Shown: piece after piece, positions 10,951 to 22,810 of the stretch | Layout of the letters: each line of letters begins with the position of its first letter | How positions within the stretch are numbered: the stretch's first letter is position 1 | Assembly (NCBI GenBank): GCA_009746045.1 | Contig: RPFO01000213.1 | Span: forward strand, 12,476,063-12,540,062 | DNA length: 64,000 nucleotides | DNA from: Mesostigma viride | Lineage: Eukaryota; Streptophyta; Mesostigmatophyceae; Mesostigmatales; Mesostigmataceae | Reading direction: 5' to 3' | Translations under genes and position numbers: made by a program | The notes under the pieces: model-generated | The model's input: only the letters and a program-made list of their open reading frames with translations | What the model was told of the DNA's origin: nothing | The model's database searches: none

Positions 10951-12010
10951 ATATGCCGCCCTGGTTGGCCAATGGCTTCTGAGCCGCTGGCTGGGGACGG
11001 CCAGACCAAGGGCCGGGCGGTGTCTACTTGACTGGTGCGAGCAAGACTGTCCGACGAATGCTAGCTAATTCCTACGCTGCCGGCTAATCTGTTCCGAAAT
11101 GTGAGGCATATTATACCCTGCAATACAAAGATCGACTCTAATGACCTCAGTATGTGTGGAAAACCCGGCCTACATTCAGGACCTGTCGAAGCATCCTATA
11201 ATAAAACGTGCCGTCCAGCCGGGCTGCCAGCGTGTCCGTGAGCGTCCATGTCGAGATCGGCGCCATACGTGACTGCACCATGAGGACCAGGACCTTGATT
11301 AGAGCACGCGCTTGCGGTGCATGCTCACCCAGGTCCTTCGAGTGCCAGTAGGTTTTGAACGAACGAAGCCCCGCCGGGGCCTGGCCGACTATGCGGATGC
11401 GGCCCCAAGTTCGTTGGCGGTGTCGGGGAGCATGCTCCCCAGCAGTTTGAAGCGATCATTGAACGGGACCTCTGTAGCTAGGCGGTCTAGCAGCCGGGGC
11501 TTCGGCGGGGGAATGGTAACCCCAATCACCATATCGCCTCAGTTTTGACACTAATCTCCAACCCCACCGCCCGCGCCTCCAAGCCCAGACAGTCCAGCCA
11601 GGTCTGATTGTGCTCGCCGGCCGGGGCGCTCGTTGAGGGTGGTACTATCCGCATAAATCAGGTCGGACAGACGGTAACCAGGGCCACCGCCGCCGTGTTC
11701 GCGCCGATCGTGCGCACGTACGTGCCCAGCGCATATGACGTTGATCCACGACAATAATGAACAGATATATGGGGTCACATGACACAACCTTGCCACACCC
11801 CGTGGTGAACTTAGGGGGAATGGTGGGGTGGTGCCTTCCTCAGTCCGCACTACTGCCTGTGGTGAACCCTGATACAGCCGGCGAATGGCAGCAATAAACG
11901 CTGCATGGTGGCACACGATCCAGAGCTAGGATGGCCCAAAGAGCCTCCCCGAGGACGGCGTGTCAAAGGCCTTGATCATAGTCAACAAAAATAAAGACCG
12001 GCATGTAGCA
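10950..12010 (-). pseudogene. LINE reverse transcriptase fragment
   Basis: On the minus strand from ~12000 the frames give a FIFVDYDQGL-like motif, then FIAAIRRLYQGSPQAVVRT, then a G-V-x-Q-G-C-like turn with TPY. Next comes DLIYADSTTLNERPG, in place of the usual YADD, and then LEARAVGLEISVKTEA-like residues homologous to 7797-7830. This is the palm of a LINE-type RT followed by the connection region. The frame is broken several times, and YADD is YADS here. The region 12010-12600 upstream shows nothing I can identify. Confidence 0.65.
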
Positions 12011-12604
12011 TCCTATATAGCCCCGGCGTCTAACCTCGGGCCGAGGTAGCACCTAATTCAAATGCGAAAAATATATTTTCCTACTAGCTGGACAGGGAAT
12101 GCAATGCCAATTTACAATATCGTCAGTATTAAAATTATTATCAATCATGCCAGGTTCGGCTTCATTACCTAAACGGGGCAAGCTGTTGAAGAACTAATCA
12201 CTCCCCAAGGGGAGGGTAGACTGGGTAGTGACGCTACTCCATATAGCTGAGTATCAAGCGCGTAGGAAGGTTGGGCCACCTTCATTGCTAATATTCCTTG
12301 CCACCGGCTCTGTCCTGACCACATTGACAGTGGGCCGACATGGGCCATCGGGCGCAACCACACAAAGAATACTAAGTATGTGGCACACACATTTATTATG
12401 TCCACAATTAATTCCCACAATTGTCTTTTGGTCCTATGAAAGGGCGCCGGGCCATCCTGCCCTTAGTAGCAAACATGGTACACACAATTAGGGGCACATT
12501 TTGGCACAAGGAGATTGACTGTTGTTGCCACGGTTGACAGTAGGTACTACGCAGCGCAGGTGCTGACGATACCTAAACCTACCGCCGGTTGGTACCTGAC
12601 AATT

Positions 12605-12890
12605 GGCGTAAAAACGGGTAGGCAAAAATTTGTAATTAACTGGGGACTGGGGTACTAACTGAGGACCTGTCCAGGTTACCCCCTCAGCTAACAGGCCTAC
12701 TGTTCCCCCAGCCCCCCCCCAAATCGATCCACTGGTACGAACCCTGAGTTAGACCCTGCCCTGGCGGAAAAGCCACTGCTGGAGGGTCACGAGGGAGCGG
12801 AGAAGGGGCGGGAGCCTGAGCATCATAGGGGAGCCCTGAGGATCGACCCGTCTGCAAAGCATTCATGCAGCCTATTATGGGTAGGGGCTG
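12605..12890 (-). pseudogene. Solo fragment of the Ty3/gypsy gag C-terminus
   Basis: The ~285 bp match 48645-48900 of the chromovirus in this window, including the shared text ctgtccaggttacccc and gagggtcacgagggagcg. The minus-strand frame 12866-12684 gives NALQTGR, then PSPLPRDPPAVAFPPG, the same Pro-rich segment that follows the zinc knuckle in the full element. It is an isolated fragment with no pol sequence beside it. Confidence 0.75.
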
Positions 12891-13400
12891 AGGCGGAGTG
12901 CGACCTTAGGGTTGACGGATCAAATGACCGATCAATAGACCATATCGAGCTGAAAAAGATCGATAATATTTGCTGGGCAGGACGTACCTGTAGTGCCGGT
13001 GTCTTCGGAAATATTGCTCAAGCGATAGCTGCAGAAAAGTCTATCAGCCTGTTCGTCTTTAAAAGACGAGTCTACTGCAACCAACTCGATGAAATTTCAT
13101 GGCCGGAGTCAAAAGTTTGAGCATTCTCGTATATTGCATTTCGTCACCGCATTTTTTTCCTGTCACCGCCGAAAAAAAAAGACAGGCATGGAGGATACAT
13201 TAGTGGTAATTGCAATTTAAGCTTTCCTCCATGCATTGATGCCTGCGGCTCAAGGAGGTGTTTTAGCTATTATATTGCATAATTTGTGCCATTTCTTGGC
13301 GGGATACCGTTCAGTGAGTGCAAGGTGACGTCATATTTGTATTCCAGCATATTTGGCAGTCAATTGTGGTCAATTATATATATTGCCTCATTGTATGATA
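12891..13400. other. No gene seen
   Basis: This is an AT-rich spacer between the gypsy fragment and the endonuclease-type LINE pair. I see only short A/T runs and no coherent coding frame. Confidence 0.5.
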
Positions 13401-14494
13401 CATATATATATTAAAAATATAATTACTTACAGCAGAGTGAAATCACTCAAACCAAAGCAAACGCCCAGCTATAAACCTATATACAGAGCCATGTCAAAGC
13501 TCTATACTACGATAAGACCAATGGAAACGCCTAACGGAGGAACCTAATAGCCCTGCTGCACCGCAAAATCAGCCCGCGTACGGCGGAGCATGATGTCAGC
13601 CATGGCCCGAGTCAGCGCCACCGACAAGCGCTGACGCCAATATGACGTCCAGGTCCGCGCCGACCATGGGGCCCGCTGGCCCTCCAGGTCCAGCCGGTCC
13701 TCCCGGAGCCGGCAACACTCCTTGAAGAAGGCGGAGGTCAGGGGCCCCATGGCCCCAAACTCCTCCAGGACAAAGGGCACCACACGATGGTGCCCGACGT
13801 CGCCGTAGGCCAGGAGCTTGGCCCGCTCCGCCCGGTCCGCCGTGTAACCTGCCGTGAGGGAGGCCCCAGCCACGTGGCTAAGAGCCAAGGGCCGCGCCAC
13901 CGAAACGTCAATAAGCAGATGCCGGCCACCCCCCTCAAAGTCCAGCACCACGATGTCAGGCCGGTGGTTGGGGGAATAGAAGGCAGCGCCATCCGCATCC
14001 TCGGACCGGATGTTCGCGTGGGGGAAAACCGACCGAATCATGGCGAGCACCACCGTCAGGAGGACAGTGTGCAAATACAAATACCAATTCTGATTCTGTT
14101 GGCCCCCCATGCAGGCAAGGTAGTGAGTCCCCGTGGGATCCAGCGGCTGCCCACAGCTACCACAAGGCCGCCCGGCCGGAACAAGAGGCTGCGGGGCAAA
14201 TAGCTGGTGCCGGAGCGCCACCGAGTAGTGGCTGGGAGCCAAGGCGAATGGGGGGGCCATGGGAAGAGCACGAAGGTACGCCGAGCCCACACTCCGCAAG
14301 GAAAGCGAGAACAGCCACGCACGTCCCTGGGCGTTGAGGTCCGCGAAAAGAGCAATCCAATCAGCCGTGTGCAGAATACCCGCGTAGGTTTTCTGGTGTT
14401 TATCGATGACGCGAGCAGGGAATGCGGCGGGAGATTGAACGGAGGCGACCGAGGGAGTGCCGCGAGGGAGGTGGCGCTGTACCGCCTGATACAT
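13400..14494 (-). CDS. 5'-truncated non-LTR element: zinc finger and restriction-like endonuclease domain
   Basis: The open frame 14494-13544 (316 aa) holds a CCHC-type finger (CGSCGQPLDPTGTHYLAC, about residues 110-130). A restriction-like endonuclease core follows: NHRPDIVVLDFEGG then HLLIDVSVARP, the PD...D-x-x-V arrangement seen in R2-like LINE endonucleases. After TAG at 13544 come a 3' UTR and a T/A-rich tail to about 13400. The copy starts directly at the junction with an opposite-facing copy and lacks the RT. Its frame is intact across a run of seven C/G (14240-14246), unlike its partner. Confidence 0.75.
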
Positions 14495-16170
14495 ATATAT
14501 GGCATTTTCCGCCCCAGCTCTTGGGCCGGGACGAGCGCCTCCATGGGTTGGATGTCCTCGGCGTTCCGGTTGGCGACCCCGCGTTTGTCATCGATGCTCT
14601 GCGGGCCGCCCTCGAGGCACGCACTGAGGTACTGCCCTTGATTGCGCGCCTTCATGATTCGCAGACCAAGGGTCTGCTTCTGTGGTTTTGCGCTCACCCT
14701 CGCGTCGTTCACTGGCTCCGGGGCGCTCTTCCGGCTCAGGTCCGGCTGGCCGCCGAGGGCCACGACGAACGCATCCAGTCGGCCTTGGCGCAGCTGGTCC
14801 CGGGCCCCGACCTCCCGCCACATGCTATTCGCATTGCCTCCCTGCCTGCACGGATGGGTGGCTGCGGTCTGACTCGTGCCGCCCGGCTGGCCCCAGCAGC
14901 ATTTTTGGGCTCCGTCGCTCAGTCGTGGGCGGAAAGCTGCCGGCTCCTGCCCCTTTTGGCAACGGCAGCGCCTGACCTCCTGGACCCCAGCAGCCCTTTG
15001 CCCTTCGTCACCGCCATCCAGGAGGCCTATGCTGAGATCCAGCAGGCCTGTTCTCCCGTCCGTGCCGCTCAGGCGGTACAGCGCCACCTCCCTCGCGGCA
15101 CTCCCTCGGTCGCCTCCGTTCAATCTCCCGCCGCATTCCCTGCTCGCGTCATCGATAAACACCAGAAAACCTACGCGGGTATTCTGCACACGGCTGATTG
15201 GATTGCTCTTTTCGCGGACCTCAACGCCCAGGGACGTGCGTGGCTGTTCTCGCTTTCCTTGCGGAGTGTGGGCTCGGCGTACCTTCGTGCTCTTCCCATG
15301 GCCCCCCATTCGCCTTGGCTCCCAGCCACTACTCGGTGGCGCTCCGGCACCAGCTATTTGCCCCGCAGCCTCTTGTTCCGGCCGGGCGGCCTTGTGGTAG
15401 CTGTGGGCAGCCGCTGGATCCCACGGGGACTCACTACCTTGCCTGCATGGGGGGCCAACAGAATCAGAATTGGTATTTGTATTTGCACACTGTCCTCCTG
15501 ACGGTGGTGCTCGCCATGATTCGGTCGGTTTTCCCCCACGCGAACATCCGGTCCGAGGATGCGGATGGCGCTGCCTTCTATTCCCCCAACCACCGGCCTG
15601 ACATCGTGGTGCTGGACTTTGAGGGGGGTGGCCGGCATCTGCTTATTGACGTTTCGGTGGCGCGGCCCTTGGCTCTTAGCCACGTGGCTGGGGCCTCCCT
15701 CACGGCAGGTTACACGGCGGACCGGGCGGAGCGGGCCAAGCTCCTGGCCTACGGCGACGTCGGGCACCATCGTGTGGTGCCCTTTGTCCTGGAGGAGTTT
15801 GGGGCCATGGGGCCCCTGACCTCCGCCTTCTTCAAGGAGTGTTGCCGGCTCCGGGAGGACCGGCTGGACCTGGAGGGCCAGCGGGCCCCATGGTCGGCGC
15901 GGACCTGGACGTCATATTGGCGTCAGCGCTTGTCGGTGGCGCTGACTCGGGCCATGGCTGACATCATGCTCCGCCGTACGCGGGCTGATTTTGCGGTGCA
16001 GCAGGGCTATTAGGTTCCTCCCGTTAGGCGTTTCCATTGGTCTTATCGTAGTATAGAGCTTTGACATGGCTCTGTATATACTATAAACCGGGTTTATAGC
16101 TGGGCGTTTGCTTTGGTTTGAGTGATTTCACTCTGCTGTAAGTAATTATATTTTTAATATATATATATGG
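14495..16170 (+). pseudogene. Second copy of the endonuclease-type LINE, longer but frameshifted
   Basis: The frame begins near 14500 with QLLGRDERLHGLDVLGVPVG. It continues through the post-RT region (VLPLIARLHDSQTKGLLLW, then PARMGGCGLTRAARLAPAAF) and joins the region shared with the minus copy from 15061. At 15302-15307 the C-run has six bases where the minus copy has seven. This shifts the frame just before the zinc finger, and the endonuclease half continues in frame 15198-16013. The 3' UTR and tail (ctgggcgtttgctttggtttg) match the minus copy in reverse. It lacks the RT palm. Confidence 0.75.
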
Positions 16171-16174
16171 CATA

Positions 16175-16565
16175 TATGTGTTATTCCGCCGCACCCGGGC
16201 CGACTTTGTCGCGACCCATGCGGTCTAGATTCCTTCCAGGCCTGCATGGTGGGCCGGCAGCGCTGTTGCTGCGTGTAGTTTTGTGATGTATAGTTAGTTG
16301 TACCTTGTGCCGCTGGCGTGATCCTTGGATGTCTGTGTCAGATTACTATTAATTTCTTCAGGGTTATTCTCCCAGTTCTCGGGTTTTTCCTTATGTTGCA
16401 TGCCTATCTCACCTCCGTAATCTATCATTCTCAATGAATATATATGGCATAGCATATGGCATATGACATGGCTCTGTATATAGGTTTATAGCTGGGCGTT
16501 TGCTTTGGTTTGAGTGATTTCACTCTGCTGTAAGTAATTATATTTTTAATATATATATGGCATAG
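16175..16565 (+). pseudogene. Third, very short 5'-truncated copy of the same LINE family
   Basis: The segment starts in the last codons of the endonuclease ORF (RRTRADFVATHAV then stop, against RRTRADFAVQQGY in the other copies). It runs through a different 3' UTR and ends in the same 3' tail, from gacatggctctgtatata to ttttaatatatatatgg. It sits in the same direction as the preceding copy. Confidence 0.65.
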
Positions 16566-16736
16566 TAGGCTGTTTGCGCGCGCGTAAGCCACACACGTAA
16601 ACGCGGGCGCATTGATGGGTCCGCGGATGGGAATTAATTAATAGACACGTGACTGCGGACAGCCCATCCGCGGACCCATACAATGCCCGCGTTCACGTGT
16701 GTGGCTTACGCGCACGCAAACAGCCTACTATGCCAT
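16557..16736. mobile_element. 180-bp foldback element (MITE-like palindrome)
   Basis: The left arm atggcatagtaggctgtttg... is repeated in reverse as ...caaacagcctactatgccat. The arms are ~80-90 bp around a short centre that contains ttaattaatag. Arms agree closely but have small differences (cgcgcgcgtaag against cgcacgcaa). It directly abuts the LINE tail and is followed by aattaattaat. It has no coding capacity. Confidence 0.75.
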
Positions 16737-18073
16737 AATTAATTAATGGGCCGCTATCCGGGCGGTTTGACCAAAGGAAAGCATCATTGGACTATCCAAC
16801 TAAATTGTCCAATGTTGCCTGTTGGGTTTGAGGTTTCTGACCCTCCCCTGAAAAAAATGCCTGATTTAGTGCATGGATGGCCGGTAATAGATTGACCTAT
16901 AAGCATGCATTGAGAAACAGTCGGTCGTTAGCTCCTAGATGATCATTCGCCTTGGGAGAAAAGTCATCGATCCTCTGCGTTAGTTAGCCTCGGTTAGATT
17001 AGACAGGGTACTCCGTGGCCTGGGCGAGGTGGTATTCGTAGGGTGGGTCGTAACATGTGTGTTCTCTTTTTCCTGCTTAGTTAGTTTTGGTTGTTGTTGT
17101 TGTTGGGGGTTTTCTTTTCTTTTTCTTTTCTTTTTCTTTTCTTGTTCTTTTTTCAAAAACCTTTTTGGTTTGTTACCATCTGATCTCCTCCATGCAGGTC
17201 TTCCTACAGATAGCCACGCGGCTCCCACGGTCTTCGCGTCTTTCCTCTCAGACAACTACCCTAGTCCTTCCACGGCGTTGGATTGCCATGCGTCTGCAGG
17301 GATAGTTGTCTTAGTCCTCAGTGGGATGGAAAGGGATTACGGAATGTGTGCTGAATACATCACATTTGACCGCGCCACCAATTGCATGCATGCCTGCACA
17401 GCTTAGTACTTCATGTCCAAAAGCCACGAAGTCAGTGCCCACTGCATGGGCATCCATCCCGGCCCGTGTCCGGGCTTCTATTCTTGATGGTAAACCCGCA
17501 CGGCCGGTGATCCCCAGCAGCAGGAACGTCAAGGCTTCGGCACCCGCCATGCAAGGGCTGTCCCCAACTTTTGGAAAGACCTGGTACTTCACATGACTAT
17601 AATGTGATGAACTCGAGTGCAAGAGTTTTCTAACATTCACAAGTAACCCATTTAAAAAATAACAGCCATGCCTATTAATTAACTGCGTCACGTGGGTGCC
17701 AATACAGAGTAAAGGAACCTTCAACCCTATATACACAGCGAGAAGGAGGGAGGGCGCCCTAGCTAGCTTCTCTCACTGCCGCAAGTGGGCAGGCCACAGA
17801 GCGCTCTCTCCACGGCATGGTGCATCATGCCGGGGCGCAACACTGTTGGTGCAATGCAACCAGTGCAATACCATAGGTAGGCTGACGCATAGCTTATGCT
17901 ACAAATGTGAGGTGGGCTCAAGACGTCGGCTAATTAAGGCGCAAGCTGATGACCACAAGGTGCCAGAGCTAATTGAAGGTACTATAACGCTGTGCGCTAA
18001 ATTATATCGTTTCAAGTGCTGTAATGCCTAAGCTATCCCATAATAATCGATTGCCCCCAGCTAGACAACTAGC
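16737..18073. other. Gene-poor region with one possible zinc-binding ORF fragment
   Basis: A T-rich tract lies at 17095-17160. The plus-strand frame 17696-18031 gives SHCRKWAGHR, then VQCNQCNTIGRLTHSLCYKC, so it carries paired C-x2-C groups that could bind zinc, as in LINE ORF1 or gag proteins. No start context, splice signals or family match allow a firm call. Confidence 0.3.
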
Positions 18074-18082
18074 TTGAGTGCT

Positions 18083-18268
18083 CTATCCCGGGGAAGCCCG
18101 GGGGGGCTTCCACAGTTTCTTGTTGACATAAAGGTCCCCGCCCCGCCAGTACACTTGGGGCTTCTCGGGGTTGGTCTTGTGGCGGATGTAGTCGGGCCAC
18201 TGATCGCGGCATTGCTGCTGCTGGGCTGGCGTCAGGTCGTCATCAAGCGACCAGGAGGTGTCCACCAC
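18083..18268 (-). pseudogene. Fragment related to the 9.1-kb LINE ORF1-like segment
   Basis: The 61-aa frame reads DDDLTPAQQQQCRDQWPDYI then RHK, PQVYWRGGDLYVN and KKLWKPP. The same pattern (LTPAQQQQ..., RHK, WRG) can be read in broken frames on the minus strand at 9100-9235. The W-R-G-x-x-L-x-V-N signature resembles the end of LINE ORF1 or a linker before ORF2. It is a fragment, not a gene. Confidence 0.45.
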
Positions 18269-18299
18269 CAGCCAGGCCTATACAAGAGTTGAAACATTT

Positions 18300-19600
18300 A
18301 ATGCCTGCAACGCAGATTCCCTCCACGAATGCCTTTGGCACCACTTCATTTTCTTTGGAGGTACTCAACAGTCAACTCGCACTCTCATAGCAACAAGCCC
18401 AGTGACAAAGTCTGCGAGGCCCCTCAATGCTCGCTGGAGAGCTGTCAAGATCCAACGTACCCAGTCGGCAGGCGCATGGAACCTGCATCCAAAAGGAGAA
18501 ATTAAAAAAAAAAAATTAATAATAAGCATTCAGCAACCTGCATGGCTGGATAGGCATGGCAAGTGCTACTGTTGAACCCGAAAGTGCCGTGCATGCTTCG
18601 CTCCAACCAATGTCAAGCGTCATCATAAACGGTGCTACTATCTTCCTTGTTAGAAAGATTAACAGCCAGGTGAGATAAAAGCCAGCAATGCTCTTCGGTG
18701 CACATCGCTCGTCAATGCCCTGCAGTCACGGAACAACGTGACTCATCCAGATATGTACGTTGCGACGCCAAGCATTAGACAAGCTATCGTTATCAATGGT
18801 TGTACACTAGTGAATCAATGTGTAGATACTGCACACACAAGTGCAGGTGCGTTCATGCTGGGAGCACAAGCCAAGAGCAAACATGCAGATTGAGGTCGCG
18901 CTTGCTGCATGCAGTGTGTGGTGAAGTTGTGACAGGATGAATTGGCTTGTGGGGGGTGGGGGATAAAGATTAAAAGCTATCCTCCGTCACATGTTCCCTC
19001 TACTACTACACGGTATAACCAGGCCTAGTTGTGCAAAACAGTTAAGTCCTGGCTGCAAACACATCAGGGATTGCGACGCCGCCACAGCATAGAGCAGTGC
19101 CAGAGATTTTGGAACGAAAAGTGACACGCTTCTTCTACCAGCATCTCGTTGAGGGAGGAAGTCAGGGATGCAGTATCCTGGATGCAACACCAGGTATAGT
19201 GACAGCTAACAGCCACTTGAGCAGGGCAGGCAGTGACCAGTCTTGGTGCGGAATCAAGGCAAAGGGGACAGGCAAGAAAAGGCAGATCTTCATGTGCAGG
19301 TATTGAAAAAAGTCGGCGTGAGGAGAACAATGTCACTGATACTGCATGCATATGACATACAAGAGGGGGGACTGTATACGCTTTTGATGTAAAACAATTA
19401 TAACAAGACATCAGGGACGAAGACTCCACGAGTAAAAAGTTAAAAACAGGGTTGCTACAAGCCACCAAGGTCAGCCAGTCTGCTTGGCCACGCACTGCTG
19501 CTAGTATCCACGAGGCCACGAAACCTTGTATTCTGTAGAGGTAACAACAACACCATTGTGGCAGCTGACACTCACCTTTGTGATTGTGGCGGGTGCTGCC
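18300..19600. other. No gene identified
   Basis: This region lies downstream of the terminal ankyrin exon on the minus strand. A splice-donor-like CACAAAG|GTGAGT (minus, near 19577) follows the ankyrin stop codon. Part of the region could therefore be a spliced 3' UTR. Nothing else is recognisable. Confidence 0.4.
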
Positions 19601-19617
19601 CGCCCTTTCAAGTGCTC

Positions 19618-19704
19618 CTACCGCCCCGCGTTGTGCTGCTCCAGGAACTGCACAACCTCGGAGTGCCGGCAGCGCTTGGCCGCATCCAGTGCCCTTTCGC
19701 CCAA
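19618..19704 (-). CDS. Terminal exon of an ankyrin-repeat gene
   Basis: On the minus strand an acceptor (CTACCTGCAG) is followed by 28 codons and TAG. The peptide includes ERALDAAKRCRHSEVVQFLE, an incomplete ankyrin repeat: ALDAA replaces the usual TPLHLAA, and H-S-E-V-V-x-F-L fits helix 2. Phase 0 matches the upstream repeat exons at 21.5-33.7 kb. The stop right after the repeat suggests the C-terminus of the protein. The 1.8 kb up to the first array exon show no other exon. Confidence 0.6.
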   Translation of the reverse strand: MGERALDAAKRCRHSEVVQFLEQHNAGR

Positions 19705-21516
19705 CTGCAGGTAGCGAGGCGTTACGGGTAACAGAGCAACAAATCACGCAGCCATATGTTGTTGACCATGTCCCACCCTGTACCCGAATGTTCCAGTGGA
19801 CTTCTTAAGCAAATGTCCCACGCATAACAGACTAGAGGCAAATTATCCTGTAAAAACTCTATTGCCTTTTCATTATAAACCAGCAGACACCCGCATCGTG
19901 CAGTCCCTCTTGTGGCGGCAACAGCATGCCATGTGAACCGGGCAAGCACCACACCTCTTCTGCCATCCAGGGTTTAGCGTTGAAGCTTCATGGCTCGGCT
20001 CAGTGGAGAAACATGTACTGTAACGACATTCTTACTATGTCCTACAATGCTTTCAAATGTACCAGACTTGTAGCATCTGACACCTATGTAAGATAGGAGC
20101 AAAGCAAACCCCTTGCATAAAGCGCCAGATCCCCCCTGAAAAAGTGCCTGCCTGTTGCTGCCGGCGAATTGCGAACGGACCTTCATCGATAACATGAAGA
20201 AATACAAGGAACCGGCAGAGAAGAAAATAAAAGCTCCGCGAAGAAGGCATCTTTAAGTGCTGCTATGGGGAGCAGGGATAGCTGGCACCAAGTGTCTCAT
20301 CACAAATGGCTACCATACTGTCTAATCACCGAGAAAATGTCCTCAAAATGTCAGGACATTTTAAAGCATGGATACCCTTTGTAATAACTCACACATTTCA
20401 ACACATTCATGGGTACGGTATGGACCCGTGTTCCTGGACGATGTGTTCAAGAGTTGCAATGCTTCACATACATCCATTAAAATACGCTCATGGTATAATT
20501 GTTTGTGAACGTGGAGAGGTCGCTACGCAAGTGACCAAAAAGCACTCAAGTCAACAATATGCAACGAAGGAAGGCATGGCCAGGTCATGGCTGGTCCTGA
20601 AAATTCACCCAGGGTGACCACAATGTGTCTACGTTACACCCTCGCCAAAATCCGTTCATGAACAAAATGTTCGACATATACAAAGCACCTGCACGTAAAA
20701 AATAGCATCTTCGAGATCACTAGATGACGATCTAAATGCTGTCTTCCTCCGGGGCAGAATAATGCCCTATAACGTTCAGGCAAGCCTCGGTACTTGCACG
20801 ACCGCATAGCCGCAACTCGACAAAGCACTCAACTACATAGCAACATTCTTGCTGTTGTAGGTGCTTTTCCTCGCCTCATATTTTACAGGTACGGTCGACC
20901 CCTGTCGACCGCAGGGGCCTGGCGCACTCAGTATCTATCCCAGTTTCGCGCAAAACCCACCAGATGACCTAAGGACCAAAACTGCGCCCCTGTCCCCCTG
21001 ACACCCCCCGTCTAAAATGAGGACAATGTCCTCGTATGAGTACATTTGGTTTTCCTCACCGGTTGCCACAAGAGAAGGGGGGAGGGGGGAAGGGCGGGGA
21101 ACATGATCTCACAGGCCGGTGTGCAATTACTTTGTGTTTGAAAAACTATCCGGCACAGCCCGGTCACTGTACGAATGTTATCTCTCGGATTCCTCGCCCT
21201 GAGTACGGAGTGAAAGTGAGATCGGTCGTCTGTGATCCAGATTCCAGTAGCCATGATTCCTGGCTGGCAGAGCCATCCACCTCATGGGCAGCAGGCATCC
21301 CATGGGGTGCACAGCTCCTCAACATCACAATTTCCCACTGGCAGGGAACCCGGTGCTGGGAACGTAACAGCACCACGTGCCTAGTTGGTAGCGAGCCTGA
21401 CACCGTCTGTGGTAAAACCCTTTGCCCACCCTACAGCATCATTGCGCTGCACACATACCAAAACTGTGTGCGGAAGCGCATCCGCTGGCGGCCATCAGGG
21501 TCAAGGAAAAGCTGAC

Positions 21517-21615
21517 CTGGCCCTTCGCCTCCTTGTTCGCACCGCTCGCGACCAGGTGCTGCACGACCTCCAGGTGGCCTCTCCGTGCTGCAATGTACAG
21601 TGGTGTCCAGTCATC
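21517..21615 (-). CDS. Ankyrin repeat exon, unit 1
   Basis: Exactly 99 nt (33 codons) between GCTTGCAG and GGTCAGC. It reads DDWTPLYIAARRGHLEVVQH and then LVASGANKEAKGQ. This is one complete ankyrin repeat with the TPL, AA-x-x-GH, L-E-V-V and GA-N signatures. Phase is 0 at both ends, so exons can be added or skipped without changing frame. Confidence 0.8.
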
Positions 21616-22708
21616 CTGCAAGCAGCAGCCAAGCATGTCCCCCACGAGGACCAAATGGAACACGAGAAACTACTGAGCGAGGGGATGTGTCTGCAGTGCA
21701 TTAAACAGACCTGCGCGTCATGCGCACACCCATGCACCTCATGGCCCCTGATCATGGCCACCGCCAAACTCATGAGCCTGCCGGCAGCCCCACAGTTGTG
21801 CCTGCCTTTCCACCACTTTGTTGGCCAAGTTAAGTACCGCCAAGTACAACGTCCAACCAGCCTCCACTCGAACTAACAGCGATGCAGAAAACAAGGGCAT
21901 TGGTACAACCACGGAGGACGGGGCTTTACTGATGTGGCTGGGGATGAGCCGTGTGATCCTTGTGAGAGAGTCATGCCATTAGGAACATCAGCAAACATTC
22001 CAGGCACCCAGTTGCTGCTGCCAGCATGGCACGGACAGGCTGAACGCACTGCACATGCCTCCCAGCAAACAAATGGCCCCCTCAGGACAGCCAGGCGGTC
22101 AGGATGGGGAAGGCCCGAAAGCGCGGGCCAGACACCTGCTCAGATCACCTTGAGAAGGCCTGGTAGAGAAAAGGTTCAGGAAATGGAGGCACCTCACCGC
22201 GTGCAACTCAGGTCAATGGATTTGGCCGTTCCTCACCCGTTGCCACAAGAGAGGGGGGGGGGGGAGGAGGGCGGGGAACATGATCTCACAGGCCGGTGTG
22301 CAATTACTTCAAAAACCAACCGGCCGGTGTTTGAAAAACTATCTGGCACAACCAGGTCATACCCGTGCTATATCTCCCATTCATCGCCCTGGGTACGGTA
22401 GTGAAAGTGAGATCGGTAGTCCGTGATCCAGATTCCAGTAGCCACAATTCCTGCCTGGCAGAGCCATCCACCTCATGGGCAGCAGGCATCCCATGGGGTG
22501 CACAGCTCCTCAACATCGCAATTTCGCACAGGCAGGGTGCCCCGTGCTGGGAACGTAACAGCACCACGTGAAGTTGGTAGCAAGCCTGACACCATCGGTG
22601 GTATAAAAGCCGTTTGCCCACCCTACAGCATCATTGCGCTGCACATATACCAAAACTGTGTGCGGAAGCGCATCCGCTGGCGGCCATCAGGGTCAAGGAA
22701 ATGCTGAC

Positions 22709-22810
22709 CTTGTTCTTCGCCTCCTTGTTCGCACCGCTCGCAACCAGGTGCTTCACAACCTCCAGGTGGCCATTCGCTGCTGCAACGTACAACAGCGGTG
22801 TCCAATTATG
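22709..22810 (-). CDS. Ankyrin repeat exon, unit 2 (102 nt)
   Basis: It reads HNWTPLLYVAAANGHLEVVK and then HLVASGANKEAKNK. Unlike its near-identical partner in unit 4 it has a 3-nt insertion adding one Leu after TPL. That would bulge the first helix, but the frame is kept. Flanks are TGCTTGCAG and AAG|GTCAGC. Confidence 0.75.

Noticed and set aside
14056-15309. Long minus-strand ORF of 417 aa across the LINE pair
   Set aside because: It is a shadow frame running through the palindrome junction; its translation is not the endonuclease or the RT-linked frame.
19064-19747. 227-aa minus-strand ORF as a gene
   Set aside because: It is in a different frame from the ankyrin exon at 19618-19704, which has the recognisable repeat and splice site.
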